The position numbers and the translations under genes were made by a program. Source: an uncultured Butyricicoccus sp. (GTDB lineage: Bacteria > Bacillota > Clostridia > Oscillospirales > Butyricicoccaceae). From it: DNA of 12,622 bases. The notes below the pieces were generated by a model. That model saw only the letters and a program-made list of their open reading frames with translations, ran no database searches and was not told the origin of the DNA. Within the stretch, counting starts at the first letter, position 1. Every line of letters starts with the position of its first letter. This document shows positions 12,084 to 12,622 of the stretch, piece after piece. The DNA lies in NCBI GenBank assembly GCA_947575935.1, contig CANPPM010000043.1:1-12622 (forward strand), read 5' to 3'.

Positions 12084-12622
12084 GTATTATCAGCAGCTGT
12101 CGCGGGCGTTTGGCCCATCGGGCAGAGAGGATGCCGTACGTGAGCTGCTTGGCGGATTGGCTGCGGAGTTCTGCGACGATATCACCACCGATGCATTGGG
12201 CAATCTGATTTGCCATAAGCGCGGTACCGGCAGGCGTGTGGCCGCGGCTGCGCATATGGATTCAACCGGCGTCGCCGCCACGTATGTAGATGATAAGGGC
12301 TTTATCCGTTTTGGCGCGGTCGGCGGGTTGTTCAAAGGGGATCTGATCAATATCCAGGTCCGGTTTGAAAATGGGACGCGCGGCGTGATCTCCTATGAGG
12401 AGAAGACTCCGTTTCGGGATCTTGCGCTTGAACATCTGTTCATTGATATTGGCGCAGGGAGCCGGGAACAGGCAGAGGAGCGGGTTCAGGCCGGGGATTT
12501 TGCGGTTTTTGAAGCGCCGGCATTCGAACAGGATGGTATTTTGTGCGGTCCGTACCTGGATAACCGCATTGGCTGTGTTGCGCTGCTGCTTGCAATGGAA
12601 TCCCTGCCCGAAACGGCTGAAA
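12067..12622 (+). CDS. M42-family metallo-aminopeptidase, third of three (partial at window end)
   Basis: An open frame of 185 codons runs off the window end without a stop. ATG 12067 has GGAGG (12057-12061) 5 bases upstream and begins inside the previous gene, a 17-base overlap. The start MSKVVEYYQQLSRAFGPSGR matches the family. His63 and Asp65 in AAHMDSTGV and the bridging Asp in YLDNRIGC (about 165) are present. The usual VGGVDPR motif is replaced by VGGLFKGD (about 84-91) and the following insert reads VISYEEKTPFRDLALEH, so this is the most divergent of the three. The catalytic Glu pair and last metal ligands lie beyond the window, so activity cannot be judged. Confidence 0.9.
   Translation, partial: MSKVVEYYQQLSRAFGPSGREDAVRELLGGLAAEFCDDITTDALGNLICHKRGTGRRVAAAAHMDSTGVAATYVDDKGFIRFGAVGGLFKGDLINIQVRFENGTRGVISYEEKTPFRDLALEHLFIDIGAGSREQAEERVQAGDFAVFEAPAFEQDGILCGPYLDNRIGCVALLLAMESLPETAE

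Noticed and set aside
1..12622. tRNA, rRNA, transposase, integrase, prophage or toxin-antitoxin genes
   Set aside because: No cloverleaf, rRNA segment or transposase/integrase motif was found; the window appears to be ordinary chromosomal operons.

Overview
The window looks like a chromosomal segment of a spore-forming, low-motility-context Clostridia member, most likely of the Oscillospirales/Ruminococcaceae type. The grounds are: a BofC-type C-terminal domain protein (a sporulation family), GC-rich coding sequence with strongly G/C third positions but AT-rich promoters, AGGAGG-type ribosome sites with occasional TTG starts, and clostridial-style M42 peptidase tandems. No genus can be named from the sequence alone. 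The first 19 bases (a T run followed by a G run) look like a contig edge or sequencing artefact.

Layout. (1) 1-393: no gene seen. (2) 394-720 minus: small exported BofC-C-domain protein. (3) 1127-3065 plus: three genes joined by 4-base ATGA overlaps: a hotdog thioesterase, the adenine glycosylase MutY and a family-6 DNA-deoxyinosine glycosylase. They are driven by a near-consensus promoter, preceded by a structured leader and closed by a clear terminator. (4) 3208-7521 plus: a four-gene sensory operon: membrane-anchored sugar-binding protein (no lipobox), six-pass NarL-type histidine kinase, NarL/LuxR response regulator, and a family-1 extracellular solute-binding protein. There is no permease or ATPase. 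(5) 7522-7982: a long AT-rich intergenic stretch with a large hairpin and several GAAAT...ATTTC palindromes. (6) 7983-8183 plus: 66-residue zinc-ribbon-like protein, followed by a 21-bp hairpin. (7) 8399-8809 plus: two-CBS-domain protein with its own promoter and terminator. (8) 8853-9743 minus: RluA-family pseudouridine synthase. (9) 10018-12622 plus: three consecutive M42-family metallo-aminopeptidase genes, the last cut by the window end. They diverge from the pseudouridine synthase through back-to-back promoters.

How the parts work together. The repair operon couples two base-excision glycosylases that deal with oxidised and deaminated bases. The sensory operon is the most unusual part. 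A tethered periplasmic-type sugar receptor sits directly upstream of a kinase that is almost all membrane helices, so the receptor is the likely input module. The pattern recalls the XylFII-LytS xylose sensor of clostridia, but with a NarL-type kinase and regulator. The promoter of this operon carries two palindromes whose centres are exactly 20 bp apart (GAAAATATTTTC, then TCATATGA), at about -65 and -45. The same arrangement with the same spacing (GAAATCGATTTC, then TCATATGA) recurs in the gap downstream of the operon. This makes it a good candidate binding site for the operon's own response regulator. The tandem M42 genes probably encode subunits of TET-type peptidase shells that finish cytosolic peptide breakdown.
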